Assembly (NCBI GenBank): GCA_028583605.1
Contig: CM053325.1
Span: 41,157,435-41,221,434, forward strand
Origin: Dastarcus helophoroides
Lineage: Eukaryota; Arthropoda; Insecta; Coleoptera; Bothrideridae
DNA length: 64,000 bases
Direction: 5' to 3'
Below, one piece after another: positions 44,666 through 57,935 of the stretch. Under the pieces are notes generated by a model. The model saw only the letters and a program-made list of their open reading frames with translations, made no database searches and was not told the DNA's origin. Numbering within the stretch: position 1 is the first letter of the stretch; each line of letters opens with the position of its first letter. A program made the position numbers and the translations under genes.

Positions 44666-47600
44666 TAATTATTGATCCTTCTTTATAAAACTATTTATTT
44701 TTATATTGTTACGCAATACCGGTCCGACAATTAAACACTATGAGTGCGATAAAGGCATTGCCCTTTGCGAGTGGATTAAAGTTAAAAAAAGATCATCCTA
44801 ACAAATCATATAACAAACTCGTGAAAAAAGCAATTTTACAAAACTCCTTACTTTCATGCCTTACTCGCTGGTACTCAAACGCTATGTACTCGTTTAGTAA
44901 AACACCTATAACATCATGTACTTAATAGGCCAGTGAAATTAGTCTCAAAATGAGGCCTTTGGTTAAATAATTCGGTAATGTTGCCCCCTGTATGAAATTT
45001 GTACAAACTCACTAAACATCCATACGTAACTTTGAACGCAGTACTACGCACCAATCATCTCGTAGGAGGAGATGTCAATCCAGGATGATTGGGGCTTTAG
45101 TTTACCACCGCAGACTCCAATCGAGTGGCGAAATATTCTATTCTCTGGATGTAATAGGGTCAAGGGACGGCACCAGGTGCCACTTGTCCGGACAATCAAT
45201 TGGATAGCGATAAGAAGTTTATTCAGTCGGATTTTAGGTGCACGGTAACATGAGGTGTCTTAAATACCACTTCTAAAGATATATCTAAGGACATACATCT
45301 AAAGTGCCTGAGATGGATGAGGGTGCACGTGCTCATATTTGAGATGTTAGGCGGCCCTGCTAGAGGATAGGCGAACGCCCGTGCATAACGGTTCCAGCCG
45401 AAATGGCCGACAAGATGGTTGTTTCTCTAATTGAAAACAAGGAACACAGGGTTGCCAACTCGACCATAAAATGTAAGTTTAGTTAACTGGTCACTTTAGC
45501 AACCTCCCAAACACAACCAGGTATCAGTAGCCAACGAACTACAAACCTCAGCATTAAGAAGAAAGAAAATCGTAACATAACGTTTAATTTGACAGTTCAT
45601 TAGAATGTTTTGCTGAACTGATTGCTGTCTACAGTGTAGTGTGTTTATGATGAATATTAACTGAAGTACCTGCGGCCTGAAACATATTCATATAATCACC
45701 GGAAATTTTTAAAAGTATTTCGATTTTTTTAATGATTCGGTTTAAACAATTTTTTCAAGAAATTTAAGATAAAATACATAGGTTGTGCTACTTACTGCCT
45801 TTTGGTATTTTAAGGGAATTAGGAGCAGTTTAAACTGTTATGTTGTCAAACATTAATTTGAACTCTACCATAGCTAAAATTAAGGCATCTTTAACTAAAT
45901 CTAATATATTTTGTATAAATTCATTCCTTACGTAAATAAGATCATTAAAGCTGTTAAAAGTTTGTATTATATGTTAGGTGACCGCAATTCACGTAGCGAC
46001 AATTTGTTGAAAAAGTCGCCGGGATCTGCTAATTAGAAATAATTTAACAATACATGATTTATCAGCTGAATTAACACCATCGAGTGTATTAGTCTAAATT
46101 AATTATCATCAATATGTGTTGAATTTATTTTTGTTAAGAATTAAATCGATACCATACGTCTTTACCTACAGAAAAAAAAAATCACGGTAGCTTGCGCATG
46201 TTGGCGTCGCTTTTATAATTTCCAAGCTGATGCATCCGTTTCTTTTTAGTGTTAGCCTAACGTTCTCTTTGACTGTCCACTTTATTATATCCACCTTGTT
46301 GCTCTTTCTTTTAAATTCGTTCTCGTGAGTCGATGAAAGCCATTCCAATGGCGCCCGAAGGCAAACTAAACAAGTGAGCAGCGAATAAACAAAGCCAGGG
46401 CCGTCTACAAAGGACGTCGTAACACAATTTCTGTAAAATTGCAGCGAGAGCGGATCAATCGCTCACCGTATAATGTGATTTTTTATAGTGTTTTCAGCCA
46501 TTCATAGAATACAAAGGATTTTTAAAATAAAAAATTATAAATACTAGTCCAGATTTTCAACAAATTCAATTAACTGAGAACACGAATTATAAATAAGTTT
46601 TTAAAGCCTTCGGTTGTTTTAATCGTTGGGAACTCCGCATGGTGTCTAGCTCTTTCTGAGAAATTAGCTGCGATGAGTATTAAAAACTGGAGGTGTTATT
46701 AATTTTAAATTATTGTGGGGTTGTTTAAAACTTTAGGGACTTAATTATTAAAACAAAACTAACAACAAGAAGTGTTTATTACTTCCCCCTTTTAGCCAGT
46801 TATAACTTTGAGCGAAGTTCACTAGGTGCCAATTTCTCATTACTTCTTTGAAGATGATCATCTATGCAGGATATGAAATAATTATCACGATTAGCAATAT
46901 AAAATGAATTCCAGGAATCTCCGGGGAGTGATTGTCATAAATTTCTAACATAAGATTTCTTTACCAACTATAATTTTTATGGCAATATTTTTTGTAAGTG
47001 GCCTAATGTTAATGTTCAGTATTTTTTTGTTTCAGGTAAAGTTGTGCACAAAAACGCCATATGTGGCCTTAAGCCAGAGAGGCAGGTAAAAATCAAATTA
47101 TTTAGTTTAGTGGGGTTCATCATCTGGAGCCCCGAAGAAGCTGTGACACGTTTTATTTGTTTTCAAAAATCAGAAGTACTTTCGTTTTTGTCAAGTTTTT
47201 AAGGAATGGTTAATTAAGGGCAAAAGAGTATTTCAGAGATTAAATGTAGTAGGATGGGACGCTTTCTGTCTGTCAATTCAATAAAAAATTCCGATTTTTC
47301 ATATAATTATTATTTATTTTTGAAACCACTTTTTTTAAGTTTTTTTTTTCAGAAATTTCTTCTGTTTTTTTAAAGTTTTAAATCCAACTTTTTGGAAATT
47401 TAGACTAGTTTCCTAAAATTTGCGTTTCTCATCGATCTTTCAGTAACAAAATAAAAATTCAGGGTATTTATTTAAAATTGTTAACAGACATAATTTGGAA
47501 GATTTCAACTTTTTCTTTGAAATTTTTGGAACGTTAAATTTCAATTAAAAATAAACAAACATTTCATATGATTTGTTTATTAAAATTCGAAATTCTGTTA

Positions 47601-48741
47601 TAAGCCATTTCATCATTTCATCTTTATTTTTAAAATTGATTTATTTTTGAAAAATTAGATTAAATTCCTAATAAAAATGTGACAATTTCAAGAAAAATAG
47701 TATTTTTTATAAATTTCGTCAGAAAAATAGTGTCAAACTATAAAAAGAATAAAATTTCGAGAAAAACTCTTTAGAAAATTTAATCTTCTGCCCAAAATTT
47801 GTTTAATTTAATTTTAAATGGGTATTATATCAAAATTTGAATTAAAAAACCGAAGATTTTGATGCAAATATTTGTAAATTCTGAAAAAAATACATATGTC
47901 TTACAAAATGTTTTCTATGGATTTTATGACTGAAATAATAAATTTGGAAATAAAAAAAATACAATTTAGGGAAAATATTTTTGGGAAATTTCTTTTTTTT
48001 TAATTCTACCTTTTCTGAAAACTTTAACTTTAATTCTCTTTACAAAATTTGAAAACTTTCCCAAAAATAGACTTGTTTTAAAATTCATATTTTACATTGG
48101 AAATATTGTTTTTTTAAAAATCGGCTTTTAATATTCGGACTTTATTTACAATTCGATCTTATGACAGTTATTAGGCTTTTTCTTGAAATTTTGTTGTTTG
48201 TTATTGGTGGGCAATGAAATTTGACCCTTTTCTAGTCCTCCCCGCCATATATGGGGAAAGAGCCTTCATAGATCAATTGAATCCTGGGTTAATAACCTTG
48301 GCAAAAACGTTTTAAAAGATTTAAACAATTATTGTAGAAGTAACATGAAAATGAAGTTTCGGTTTTGTACAGTTTAGGTTCAGAAAATTAGCGGGTTTTA
48401 TTCGACCAAAATCGAATATTTTTAAAAAAAATATTAGAAGCAAATTCGAGATTTAATTTGAAAATTTGAAGTTTACACGTTAAGAAAAATTATAAATTGC
48501 AAGTTCCCAGTGGAAATTTTAAGAAAGAGCTGAACTCGTTGGTAAAAAAAAAGTAGAAAGTTCGTTTTTAAGCTCAATATCATACAAATCTACTTTTCTC
48601 TCCAAAATTATTCCTAACATATAGGGAGATTCATAAATACGGTAAAACTGTAACTTCTACAGATTCTTCGCTAACAAAAATATTTTTGGTACAAAGGTAC
48701 ATTAGCATAAGATACACATCCTAAAATTATTTTTTATTATA
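44666..48741. other. Large gene-free region
   Basis: No transposon protein, tRNA or conserved gene recognised in 4 kb. Frames at 44740-44925 and 46166-46348 lack features. A possible small exon lies at 47036-47085. From about 47280 the sequence is extremely AT-rich, with diverged TTTTGAAATTT-like runs. Confidence 0.45.
47036..47085 (+). other. Possible 50-base internal exon
   Basis: Preceded by a strong pyrimidine tract and acceptor (TTTTTTTGTTTCAG) and followed by GTAAAA. Locally GC-richer than the AT-rich flanks, with two open frames. No homology recognised. Confidence 0.2.
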
Positions 48742-50031
48742 CAGGATAAACATATACAGAGTGGTGCCCTAAAGTTACATTTTTTTAAAGATGGAACACC
48801 TTATATATTTTTACATATTAAAATTTCTTATAAAGTGCTGATTAAAATAATATTTAACAATAGTAGTGTGCGGTTAATAATTTTAGAACTATTTAGAAAA
48901 ATCATGAAAATTAAGGCTAAATTACAAGCTCGTTTGAAAGACGGGAAACACCCAAATGATTTTATTTTTCGTGCAGCTTATTTCAGAACATCCGAACCAT
49001 TGCTTGGTACTACATTCGTTCCTTCTAGTCATTTCTACGTTTGTTTTGGTGAAGAAAATTACCAAAACAAAACCATTCTCCATAATGACAATAGAATAAT
49101 ATTAATAAATGTATTTCACACAACATATTTTCAAAAGGAAAGTAAGTTAAACGTACACTATGGCCTAATCAAGCTAAAGAACACTAATAACAGTTGTATA
49201 TTTGACGAGATATATCGAATTTCTGGTTTTGTAAACTTTTTTGCAAATTATGCGGTGAAAAGTTTTTTTAATAGTTTTCTTCATTACCGTTAAAACATAA
49301 ATTTCCAGCAACTTTAATCAGAGATGCATTTTAAAGATTTAAATTTCGACACTTTTTATTTTTCAAATTTAAAGCTAAATAACTCTTAAATTATAAGAGC
49401 TAGACCCACAAATTCTGAAAAAAATCAAAGCTTAGTTGTTGCTTAACAAAAATAATCTATCGGTTGTGCTATTTGAATTTTTTGGGAAAAATTTAATTTT
49501 GCCTTTGTTAACCCTAGAGTAGGCGCGTCATGTTTTGTAACACGATGAGATGCGCGCAGTTTCACAGACCACATTTAAAATTAATGTTAGTTTTTAACTT
49601 TTTTTGGTTCTATGATGAAATATCTATCTTGGTATATTTGTTTATTAAATTTAATCACAAATCATGCATAGCTTTAACCTATAAACAAAAAATTTAGCCA
49701 AATAAAAAGTCCAAATTATTGTACGAAATACAGAACTCAATTTTCAATAATGTAATATTTAAGAGTTAAGGTCCGAAAATAACTTTTATTTAGACAAATC
49801 TTATTTGGAAATACCATCTACAGTCTTATTTCCAAGCAAAAGTCAATTTACCTTACTGACGAAACAATTTAATATGCGTGGGCGAGCGCGGTATCACATA
49901 TTGCAAATAGCTATAACTCACAAAAATGGACATATAATTAATCAGTGATCAAGCATCACATGTGTGATGTTATAATACTCAGCTAGGAGCATTATTGGCA
50001 AACTAATTATCGAAATATAAAATAATATATA

Positions 50032-52088
50032 CAGGGTGATTCATTATGAATGGCAATCTTTGAACTGGAGATACTACACACCAAAATATGGTGACTGAGC
50101 TTAACATGCTTTATACAAATGTTGCAGGTTTACGAGGTACAGGATGTTCAAAGTTAGAATTTTAATTCAAAACTTCTTAATAATTTTGTGATTTTAAGCA
50201 GTATCGCCTGGAAAATTGGCAACTTTATGTTTTTTGGTATGAGAATTACAAATTTAATGCTGAATTTTGCACTATTTATACAGGACGTTGGTTACACCCT
50301 GTTACTTAAGTAAATTATAACATATCTTTTTTGTCTAATGAGTTATGGCTAATTTTGGATAAAAAAGGTACTCTTGTTTACTTCATGTTATTTGCATTTT
50401 AAATATTCAATGAATTTGTTTGTTGTAAAATGAATTTATTCTTTTAAATTACTACTATGCGAGGTAACAACAGTAAAGGCAACAAATAACAACCAGCAAC
50501 AGTAATAAAAGAAAACTTTAAAGTAAATGCTCAAAATGACCGCCTTCCACTTCAATACACTTTGTAAGGCGTATCCTTGATTATTAAATAACATCTGTCG
50601 ATTATTTTTAATAATATTAGCAGCTTCTTGAATTTTCTGTCGTAATTCTTCCAATCCACCGGTGAGGAAAATGTTCATTCAGGTATTGGTATTCTGGCAG
50701 AGAAAAATGTGGCGGCACCCCGTCTTGCATAAACTACATGTTCCGCCTTATGGCTAGTGGTACATCTTCTAGTAGTGTATTTAAATTTTGTTCAAGGAAG
50801 TTTAAATAGAGGGGCCCGTTCATCTGAACTTCCTCCTAATCTAGGAGGAAGTTCAAAAGGACCAATAAAAAAACCAGATATCACACCACACCAAATATTT
50901 ACCTTGAATTCATGCTGAAAATGTCGTTCCTTTAGAGCATGTGGATTTTCGGATTGCCACAAATGATTGTTTTTTCAATTAAAACACCTCATCTAGTAAA
51001 CGTCGCATCATCGGTGAAAAGGAAATTATTAAGGAAATCCTGGTTTTCGGTTTAGCATAAATTGAGCCAACTGTAGGCGAACTGGTAAATCTTGAGGTAG
51101 CAACCTTTGGACAGGAGTATAGTGGTATGGACGGAGATTGTCTTTCTTACAAATTCTCCAGATAGACGACTGGCTTATTCCTATTGCCGCACTTAACCGA
51201 CGAGTACTGATATCTGGATTTTCCTAAATACGAACGAACTAAAACCTCTTCTTCATCATCGACGTTGACAGTTTTTTTAGCACCATTTAAGCTTTTAGGA
51301 CGAAAACACCCTGTTTCGCCTAGGCGGGTGTAAATACGTCTGAGCAGTGATTGGGTTGTCTTCGATTTGGGTATAATTTTAAATACCTTCTGGCTGCACT
51401 AAGTCCACTACTATTTGACCGAGCAAAAACTGAAATCATATCACGCATTTCACTGTTAGAAAATTCATTATGTCGTGGCATTTTCTTATTTTAGTATTTT
51501 AACTACAAATAATACTAAGTAAATTAGAAAATACAATAAACACTTGTACTTAGTGACAGTAAAATTGTCAAATATTTCTTTACACGAAACATTGATAAGT
51601 GCTGACACAGGCCTACTTGAAAAAAGTCAAAGTAATAATGGTGGCTGAGGAGTCTTTACACTGAATATTTAAAATGCAAATAACTCAAAAACTGATAGTG
51701 TTACATGAAATAAACAGGAGTACCTTTTTTATTTAAAATTGAACTGCCTTTTAGATTTTCTGGTCATTTTAGCCATAACTCATTAGGCAAAACGATATGT
51801 TGTAATTTATTTAAGTATCAGGGTGTAACTAACGTTCTGTATAAATTGTGCAAAAGTCAGCATTAAATTCGTAATTCTCATGCGAAAAAACATAAAGTTG
51901 CCAGTTTTCTAGACGATACTGCTTAAAAATCACAAAATTATTAAGAAGTTTCAAATTAAAATTCCAACTTTGAACATCCTGTCCTCGTAAACCTGTAACA
52001 TTTGTATGAGGCATGTTAAACTCAATACCATATTTTGGTGTGTGCTATCTCCAGTTCAGAGATTGCCCATTCTTAATGAATCTACCTG
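50032..52088 (-). mobile_element. Mariner-like element, nested, with ~300-400-bp inverted ends
   Basis: Left CAGGGTGATTCATTATGAAT and right (opposite strand) CAGGTAGATTCATTAAGAAT, flanked by TA. Strong similarity continues for several hundred bases (for example AACTGGAGATA, TTTACGAGG.ACAGGATGTTC, TTCTTAATAATTTTGTGATT, TAATGAGTTATGGCTAA). It contains a decayed minus-strand transposase. Confidence 0.8.
50518..51481 (-). pseudogene. Mariner-like transposase, internally deleted
   Basis: Starts MPRHNEFSNSEMRDMISVFA and continues RSNSSGLSAARRYLKLYPNR, an N-terminal helix-turn-helix with the same layout as the intact gene at 62689-63759. Further parts in several frames read ETGCFRPKS, the remnant FTDDATFT of the first catalytic motif, IWCGVISGFFIGPF, HFPHRWIGR and, at the very end, CIEVEGGHFEHLL before the TAA at 50518. 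The last is nearly the same C-terminus as CIAAGGSNFEHLL in the intact gene. Between HRWIGR and the C-terminus the segment with the third catalytic acid (WPARSPDLNPLDF in the relative) is deleted. Stops and frameshifts are numerous. Confidence 0.7.
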
Positions 52089-52450
52089 TATATAAGTGCA
52101 GTCTAAGAGACCGCGCGCGCCCAACGGTGGGTTAACCACCCTTTGCAGCATTAAATACTATTTAAATAAAATTACCTTATTATTACATTTTTTAAGAACA
52201 GGTTAAGCTGTAATTATTTTTACAAAAAATAATTTTATTTAATTGTTTCTGGTCCTTCAAATGAGCTTCAAATTTAGACTAAAATTTTATGATTTTTCTA
52301 AATATCTCAAAAACTATTAATCGCAGACCCCTATTATTTAAAATTGTATTAATTTGCATTTTGTATAGCATTTAAATATATAAAAATATATAAGATATTC
52401 TATTTAAAAAAAGGTGATTATAGTGGACCACCGTGTATATATTTATCCTG

Positions 52451-53183
52451 TATAGTAAACAGTTTTAAAATGTGCCTGAGATTCCTTACTTTGATTTCTC
52501 TTTTATAAACTATATTTTTCTCTTATAAAATTTAAACGAAATAGTTCAAATTTGATTAAATGGTTAAATAACAAAACATTTCCAAAATAAATGGAGTTCT
52601 ATTCCAAGCATTTCCGGATCAATAGAAACAAGAATTGCGACGTGATAACAGACATTCACACAGATTGACAGTCGTTTTTCGATGACGAATTTTGAAGTTA
52701 ATAGCCATTTTAAAAATCGATTGGAGAAGCTCTCTTCTATCCGAAAAGCCATCTCACAACTGATTTGGTGATAAATTATCCGAAATATAATCACTTTTAT
52801 GGGGAAAAGCCGTTTTTTTTGGCATTTCCTTATAATAGAGCAAACCATGAACTAATTTATTGGAAACACCGAAATTTAAAACAAAAATATGTATTCTCAA
52901 ATTTTGCAGTTTAAAATTTAAATACGGAACATTAGAAAACAACCCTAACAATAAAAAATTTAATGTTTTTAGATAAATTTGAATTTCAAAACAAAATTTC
53001 AAAATAAAAGTCACAACTTTATTATTTCAACTTTCGAGAAAGTAAAACAAAATTTTCAGAAAAAATTTTAGATTTTAAATTATAAGTCTATAGTCGGTTT
53101 ATTAGAAAAATTTAAAAATTGGAAGTTTACACGTAAAATATTTAAATTGGGCCCTAAATTTTTTTTTTAATTTTCGGGTGTTG
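52451..53183. other. Gene-free AT-rich spacer
   Basis: Short minus-strand frames (52564-53014) are unremarkable. Confidence 0.5.
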
Positions 53184-53290
53184 AAGTACAGATCTTATCC
53201 CCTAAAACCAAGAAAGAATTAAAAACACAACAATGGTTGCTCTAACGCGTTTCGATAGCCAAGATATTATCTTCAGAGAGATGCTCAATC
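53184..53290 (-). mobile_element. Solo Penelope terminal fragment
   Basis: The minus strand repeats the Penelope end: hammerhead, GCGTTAGAGCAACCATTG, TTTCTTGGTTTTAGGGGAT, and stops near 53184. No coding part remains. Confidence 0.7.
53240..53280 (-). ncRNA. Decayed hammerhead-like motif (Penelope end)
   Basis: CTCT, CTGAAGA, GAAA, ACGCGT, T and AGAG are kept, but stem II is weakened to about four pairs (GATA/TATC). Confidence 0.45.
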
Positions 53291-55168
53291 TAGTGTTCTC
53301 CATTTTTTGACTCAAAATTTCTTAAATTTTCTTTAGACTTAAAGCCCAAAATCTCTAAAAAGAAACTTAAATTTTCGAATTTAATATCGAGTGAAAATTC
53401 AACAATTAAAATTTAAACTCAAACTCGAAATGTTCAAAAGAAATTACTTTTTATCGAACCTTCGTCTTTTTCCTGTCAAAATTTTAACTTTTAAACTTTA
53501 TAACAAATACAAAAATAAAAAAATAATACAATCCAAATTTAAATAGAAAATATCCAGATTTTTCCGAAAAAACTTGACAATTTTAAGAATAATTAATTTC
53601 TTTGCGAATATTAACATTTTTGAATTAAATTAAAGTCAAAATTTGAAAGAAACATGTTCTATACATTTTTCTTTCAAATTTTGAGTTTTGACTAACGGTT
53701 TAGGCTTTTTTTATATAAATTTTAAATAAAAAACTGTTTCGAATTTGACCTTGAAGTTATTTTTATTTCAAATTCCTATTATAACCAAAATAATAGAAAT
53801 ATCTTCCTAATTACAAAGTAATGACTTAAAATTTAAAGTTTTCCACCAAATTATTACAATTTTTCGTAAAGGTGGGCAAATTCGATATTTTTGTTAAAAT
53901 TTAAAGTTTAAACTCCAAATTTGAAAGTAAAGTCGAAATTTCGAATGAAAGTTAGAAATACATTGTTCATGAATTAATTATGAGTTGAAGTTTCTTCTTT
54001 CAGTTGTCTAAGTATATAAGTACTAGAGACCGGGTTTTAGGCACAATTAAACAAGGCAAAAAGGTGAACAACGCGCTAAATTAGGCAAAAACGACGAAAC
54101 AAGCATTAAATAGGTACATACTCCAAAAAAATGCATTAAAAGTTCAAAATCGCAGTTAAAAAGAAAAAAAATTTATTGATCATTTTGAACATTTTTTTTC
54201 CCCAACTACACTCTAAATATTTTCACTATTTTTCACTGTAAAATTTATGCGCAATAAATGCTCATAATTTAAAAAAGTATTTCCTACATCGACAGACAAT
54301 GTTCAGATTACATCATTCGGTAACGAGCGTTCACCATTAGCGTGAATGTAGCCAAAGGCTCTAATTTCTTCGAAAGATGTGTATTTAAAAATAACGTATA
54401 TCTTTTTTAAATATTACTCATTTTCTGAAAAGAAAACTAATACAGCATATTAATTTTTGGGATAAAAAGCATAAAAAACGTACTTTCTCAGAGTATACTT
54501 TTAAGTAGTTTCTCCCCCTTCATGGGGTATTTTTTCCTCTGTACATTTTTGTCAAAAAGAATAACGAAAATTGGAACCAGTACTCAAATAATTAAACCAT
54601 TTAATTCAATAATCGAACCACGTTGTTTATTTATTTTAGTTTCTAAATCAAAACAGTTGTTTGGATAAAATGATAAAACTAGAATCATCATATTCCAGTT
54701 ATTGTCTGCCTCACAATAGCAGACAAAATTTAAAAGGGGCTGGGTGCCTCATAAGAATTATTGTTATTAGTTATTATAATAATAGTTATTATAGTTAGTA
54801 AATTACATTTCTTGGAAATTTATGCTGAAACTCATTATTATTATGGATTAAATTTCTATTTCACTGCTTTGTTTTATTATACATACATAGTTTTGCTTCA
54901 ATTTTTCAGAAGTGTAAAATTTTCAAAAATGGGTCCAAATAATGTGCAAAAAGGCCAAAAATAAGCGAAATTGACATTTAGGCAATAATGCATGAAAAAA
55001 GCCAAAAAAAGGTGGAAAGGTACCATCAGAAAATTTAACATAAAATCCGGTCTCTAGTGATTACCAGGATAATAAACGAAAAACGGGGATACAATTAATA
55101 TTTAAATTAGCTAGATACTAATCTACCAACTAATAAATAAAGTTACTGACTGTTTTATTTTGATTGTG
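53291..55168. other. Gene-free, very AT-rich region
   Basis: No coding or RNA feature seen. The frame at 54761-54964 is hydrophobic low-complexity sequence. Confidence 0.5.
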
Positions 55169-55816
55169 TAGGGCGGTTTTAAATGTAGTACCATTAATTT
55201 AAAGTCTTATTTTAAAGCCAAAAATAAGACGAGAAGTCTATATAAACATATGTCGAAAATGCTTTGTTTCCGAGTAACAAGGTGCGGAAAGTTAATTCCT
55301 GATTATAGTTTTTAATTAATGGTTACGAAATGTGCACAAATAATTGAATGAAATTCAACAAAATTCCATACCTATTTGTGTACTTCCCAAAAATCTAGGA
55401 ATTAATTAACACAGCTAACCAGTGGCAGTTTCGTGACAAAAATATAAACTACAGACGTTTTTACATAAAAAAGGTACTCCTAATGAAATTCAATTCGGTT
55501 TTCGAGTAAAATGAATTTTTATATCTCGATGCATTAAAAACGCTCTCTCAAAAATATCAGATTTAACACATAATTGGCATTGAAATGTAAAGTTCTGTTA
55601 ATTAACTATTATATTTTTGGAAAGGGCGCCAAAAGAGATGGAGTTTTGCCAGATTTCATCCAATTATCTGTACACGTTTCGCAACTATTAATTAAAAACT
55701 ATAATCAGGAACGAACCTTTCCGGCCCCGTAACATATGTTTATCCAGACTTTTCGTCTTATTTTTTGCTTTAGAATACGAACTTGAATTTATGGTACTAC
55801 TTTTAGAATCACCTTG
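55169..55816. mobile_element. 648-bp MITE with ~150-bp inverted ends
   Basis: The left end (…GTAGTACCATTAATTTAAAG…TATATAAACATATGTCG…GATTATAGTTTTTAATTAAT) is matched inverted by the right end (CAAGGTGATTCTAAAAGTAG, TACCATAAATT…ATAAACATATGTTACG…GATTATAGTTTTTAATTAAT), with TA on the right. A relative starts at 61082. Confidence 0.75.
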
Positions 55817-56240
55817 TATACTGAGTTATTCACGACATAAATCACTGAAGATTATGCCCACGCTGCTTAATTTTAAAAATGTTTTGTTTTGTGGATTGAT
55901 AGTAATCTATTGGGGGTACATTTTATAATTAGCTTCATAATGTACAGGATGTTCCAAAAACACAAAACGTATCAAAGTGTTATTTTTTTGAATAGAACAC
56001 CCTGTATAGATTAACATTTTCCAATTCTAAAATCAAAATAAAAGTGACTTTTATAAAGGTTTATTTAAGCTAAACCCTGAGGATTTTGAGATGCTTTGAT
56101 TTATGTAAAAATGTAGTAACAAATTTAACGTTTAAATTTTCGCCTTTTTCGTTTTAGCGATCAAAAACCAAATTAAGGTTAAGTTTTATTAATTGATTAG
56201 ATTTTGTGTCGCTTAAGTAAAAAAAAAAGATTAGTATATA

Positions 56241-57558
56241 CGGGGTGTCCAAAAATTATGATCAAATAAGCACAAGTTTAAACACTAAAAACTTGTTTAT
56301 TTTAAATGGAGCATTCTCTATTAAATGATATCAAACATTCCAATAGCCAACTGTTCGCGTTTTAATATAAAACGAATATTTTCAAAATGGAGGTGGATTA
56401 TAACAAATTAAATATTTATCAAGTCAGCTGTGGCATTTTGAAGAATCAGAATTACTCGTTATAAACAGTAGATTGACGGTAGAATATTGGATTATCATCA
56501 TTAAAGATTTTAAATCTTATGGACTAATTTAAAGCGGAAAAATAAAAGAATATTTCAAATAAAATCAACAATATTGGTTTATTATAAGTTTTTAAAATGA
56601 TGACCATCTGACTAAAGGAAAACATAACCCTTTTCAATACCTTTACCAACACCTGTCAAAATCATCCTCCGATGCTTTTCCTGTATCTTACCCTGTTTTT
56701 ATTTGAGATGTGCTAGAAACAATATATTTTACATATTTCTCTAAAAAGCAGGTGAATTTAAATTAGGCGATCCCTATTTTGCGAAAAATTTAAATGGAAC
56801 ACTTTCTATAATTTTTGATAAATCATTATCAACCTTATTACACTTGCACATAAAGGCAATGATTTCGTTTAAAATGAATACGAACTTCATCGCATTGCCA
56901 TCGTGAGATCGGAAAATTCTCAAATGTTCATGTTTCATAAACCCTAGATCTAAAGAAATGTGTTTCAGCATTGATCCCCACAATCCCCAAATTTAAATTC
57001 ACTAAATTTTTATGAGGATATGTAACATAATTTTTCTTTAACCTCTTCCAATAACATCAGGTAATCTGAAAAAGCGCATCGAAGAAGATGTACGAAATAA
57101 ATGCCTACAAATGCCAACAAATATTACTATAGGTCTTGAGAAGAGGTTATATTTTTCTTTAAAGTTAAAGGATCATCATCTTAAACCCGATATTGTTTGT
57201 TGTATTTCCAGCATTTTTTTTATTTTTCTCCTTCAAATGAATCCGTAATATTTAAAATTTTAAGTGATGATTGTCAAATGTTTTTTCTTTAAATCTGCTG
57301 TTTATTACAAGTAGTTTTGATTTTTAAAGTAAGTTGACTTGATAAATAATAAATTTGTTAAAATCTATTTCCATTTTGAAAATGTGCGTTTTTTATGAAA
57401 AGGAAAACAGTTAGCTATAGAAAAGCCTAAGAGTATTTGATAGAGAAATAAATTCTTCAACTGAAGTTGACATAAAATACAGTGTGTTCTACTCAAAATA
57501 AATAAGTTATTAAAGATTAAAACTTCGACTTATTTAATTATAATTTTTGGACACTCCG
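56241..57558 (+). mobile_element. 1.3-kb Tc1/mariner element, decayed
   Basis: Ends CGGGGTGTCCAAAAATTATG and, from the right, CGGAGTGTCCAAAAATTATA, each next to TA. The 1318-bp length is normal for mariner. Similarity of the ends spans about 75 bp. Confidence 0.75.
56950..57140 (+). pseudogene. Tc1/mariner transposase C-terminal relic
   Basis: In shifting frames the translation reads SPNLNSLNFY, then a stop-broken WGYVK-like stretch ending HNFSLTSSNNIR, then LKKRIEEDVRNKCLQMP. This is the order after the third catalytic Asp of mariner-like transposases (SPDLNPLDFYLWG..K, then a helix). Both Asp positions of SPDLNPLD are Asn here. Stops and frameshifts are dense, and upstream catalytic motifs are not recognisable. 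Its position inside a 1.3-kb element with mariner ends supports the call. Confidence 0.5.
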
Positions 57559-57935
57559 TATAACCTAACCGTTTTTTGCATGTGCGATCCAAAACTCAAT
57601 CAATTAGAAGAAGTTAACTTAAATTTGGTTTTGATAGCTGAAATAAGTCTTGAGGCTTTAAACGCAAAAATTCTTACTCCATTTTGACAAAATACAAAAT
57701 ATTTCCAAATCCTTAAGTTAAGGTAAGATAAACCTTATAAAAAATGTTTTTATTTTGACTGTAGAATCTAAAAATGTAAAAATATATAGTGTTCCATTAA
57801 AAAAATATACAATTTTCATATGTTTTATTTTTTCCTTTAAATTATGTAACTAATTTAAAAATATGCCGCCAATCTGACCCTATTTATTCCCACAACAAAA
57901 CTTTTTCCGTGTGGTATATACTGAATAACCCGGTG

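Larger units (their letters stand above)
48742..52450. mobile_element. Mariner-like non-autonomous element hosting a second element
   Basis: Ends read CAGGATAAACATATACAGAG (left) and CAGGATAAATATATACACGG (right, opposite strand), each flanked by TA. Similarity continues inward for roughly 250-300 bp at lower identity (TATATTTTTACATATTAAAA against TATATTTTTATATATTTAAA; TATTTAGAAAAATCAT in both). Without the inner element it is about 1.65 kb. The 152-codon frame at 48835-49293 overlaps the inverted repeat and is probably fortuitous. Confidence 0.65.
55945..57935. mobile_element. Old inverted-repeat element interrupted by a mariner
   Basis: About 250-300 bp of inverted similarity: 55978-56220 against 57580-57815 (shared AAAATCAAAATAAAA/CAGTCAAAATAAAA, TTTATAA..GTTTAT.T, GCGTTTAAA, GATCAAAAACCAAATTAAGGT/TATCAAAACCAAATTTAAG). 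The left end CAGGATGTTCC with TA is reasonable. The right border (near 57935) is uncertain. Confidence 0.5.

Noticed and set aside
48835..49293. 152-codon open frame on the plus strand
   Set aside because: Its first part lies within the terminal inverted repeat of the 48742-52450 element, the translation matches no family I know, and it is Asn/Phe/Ile-rich, as expected of AT-rich DNA.
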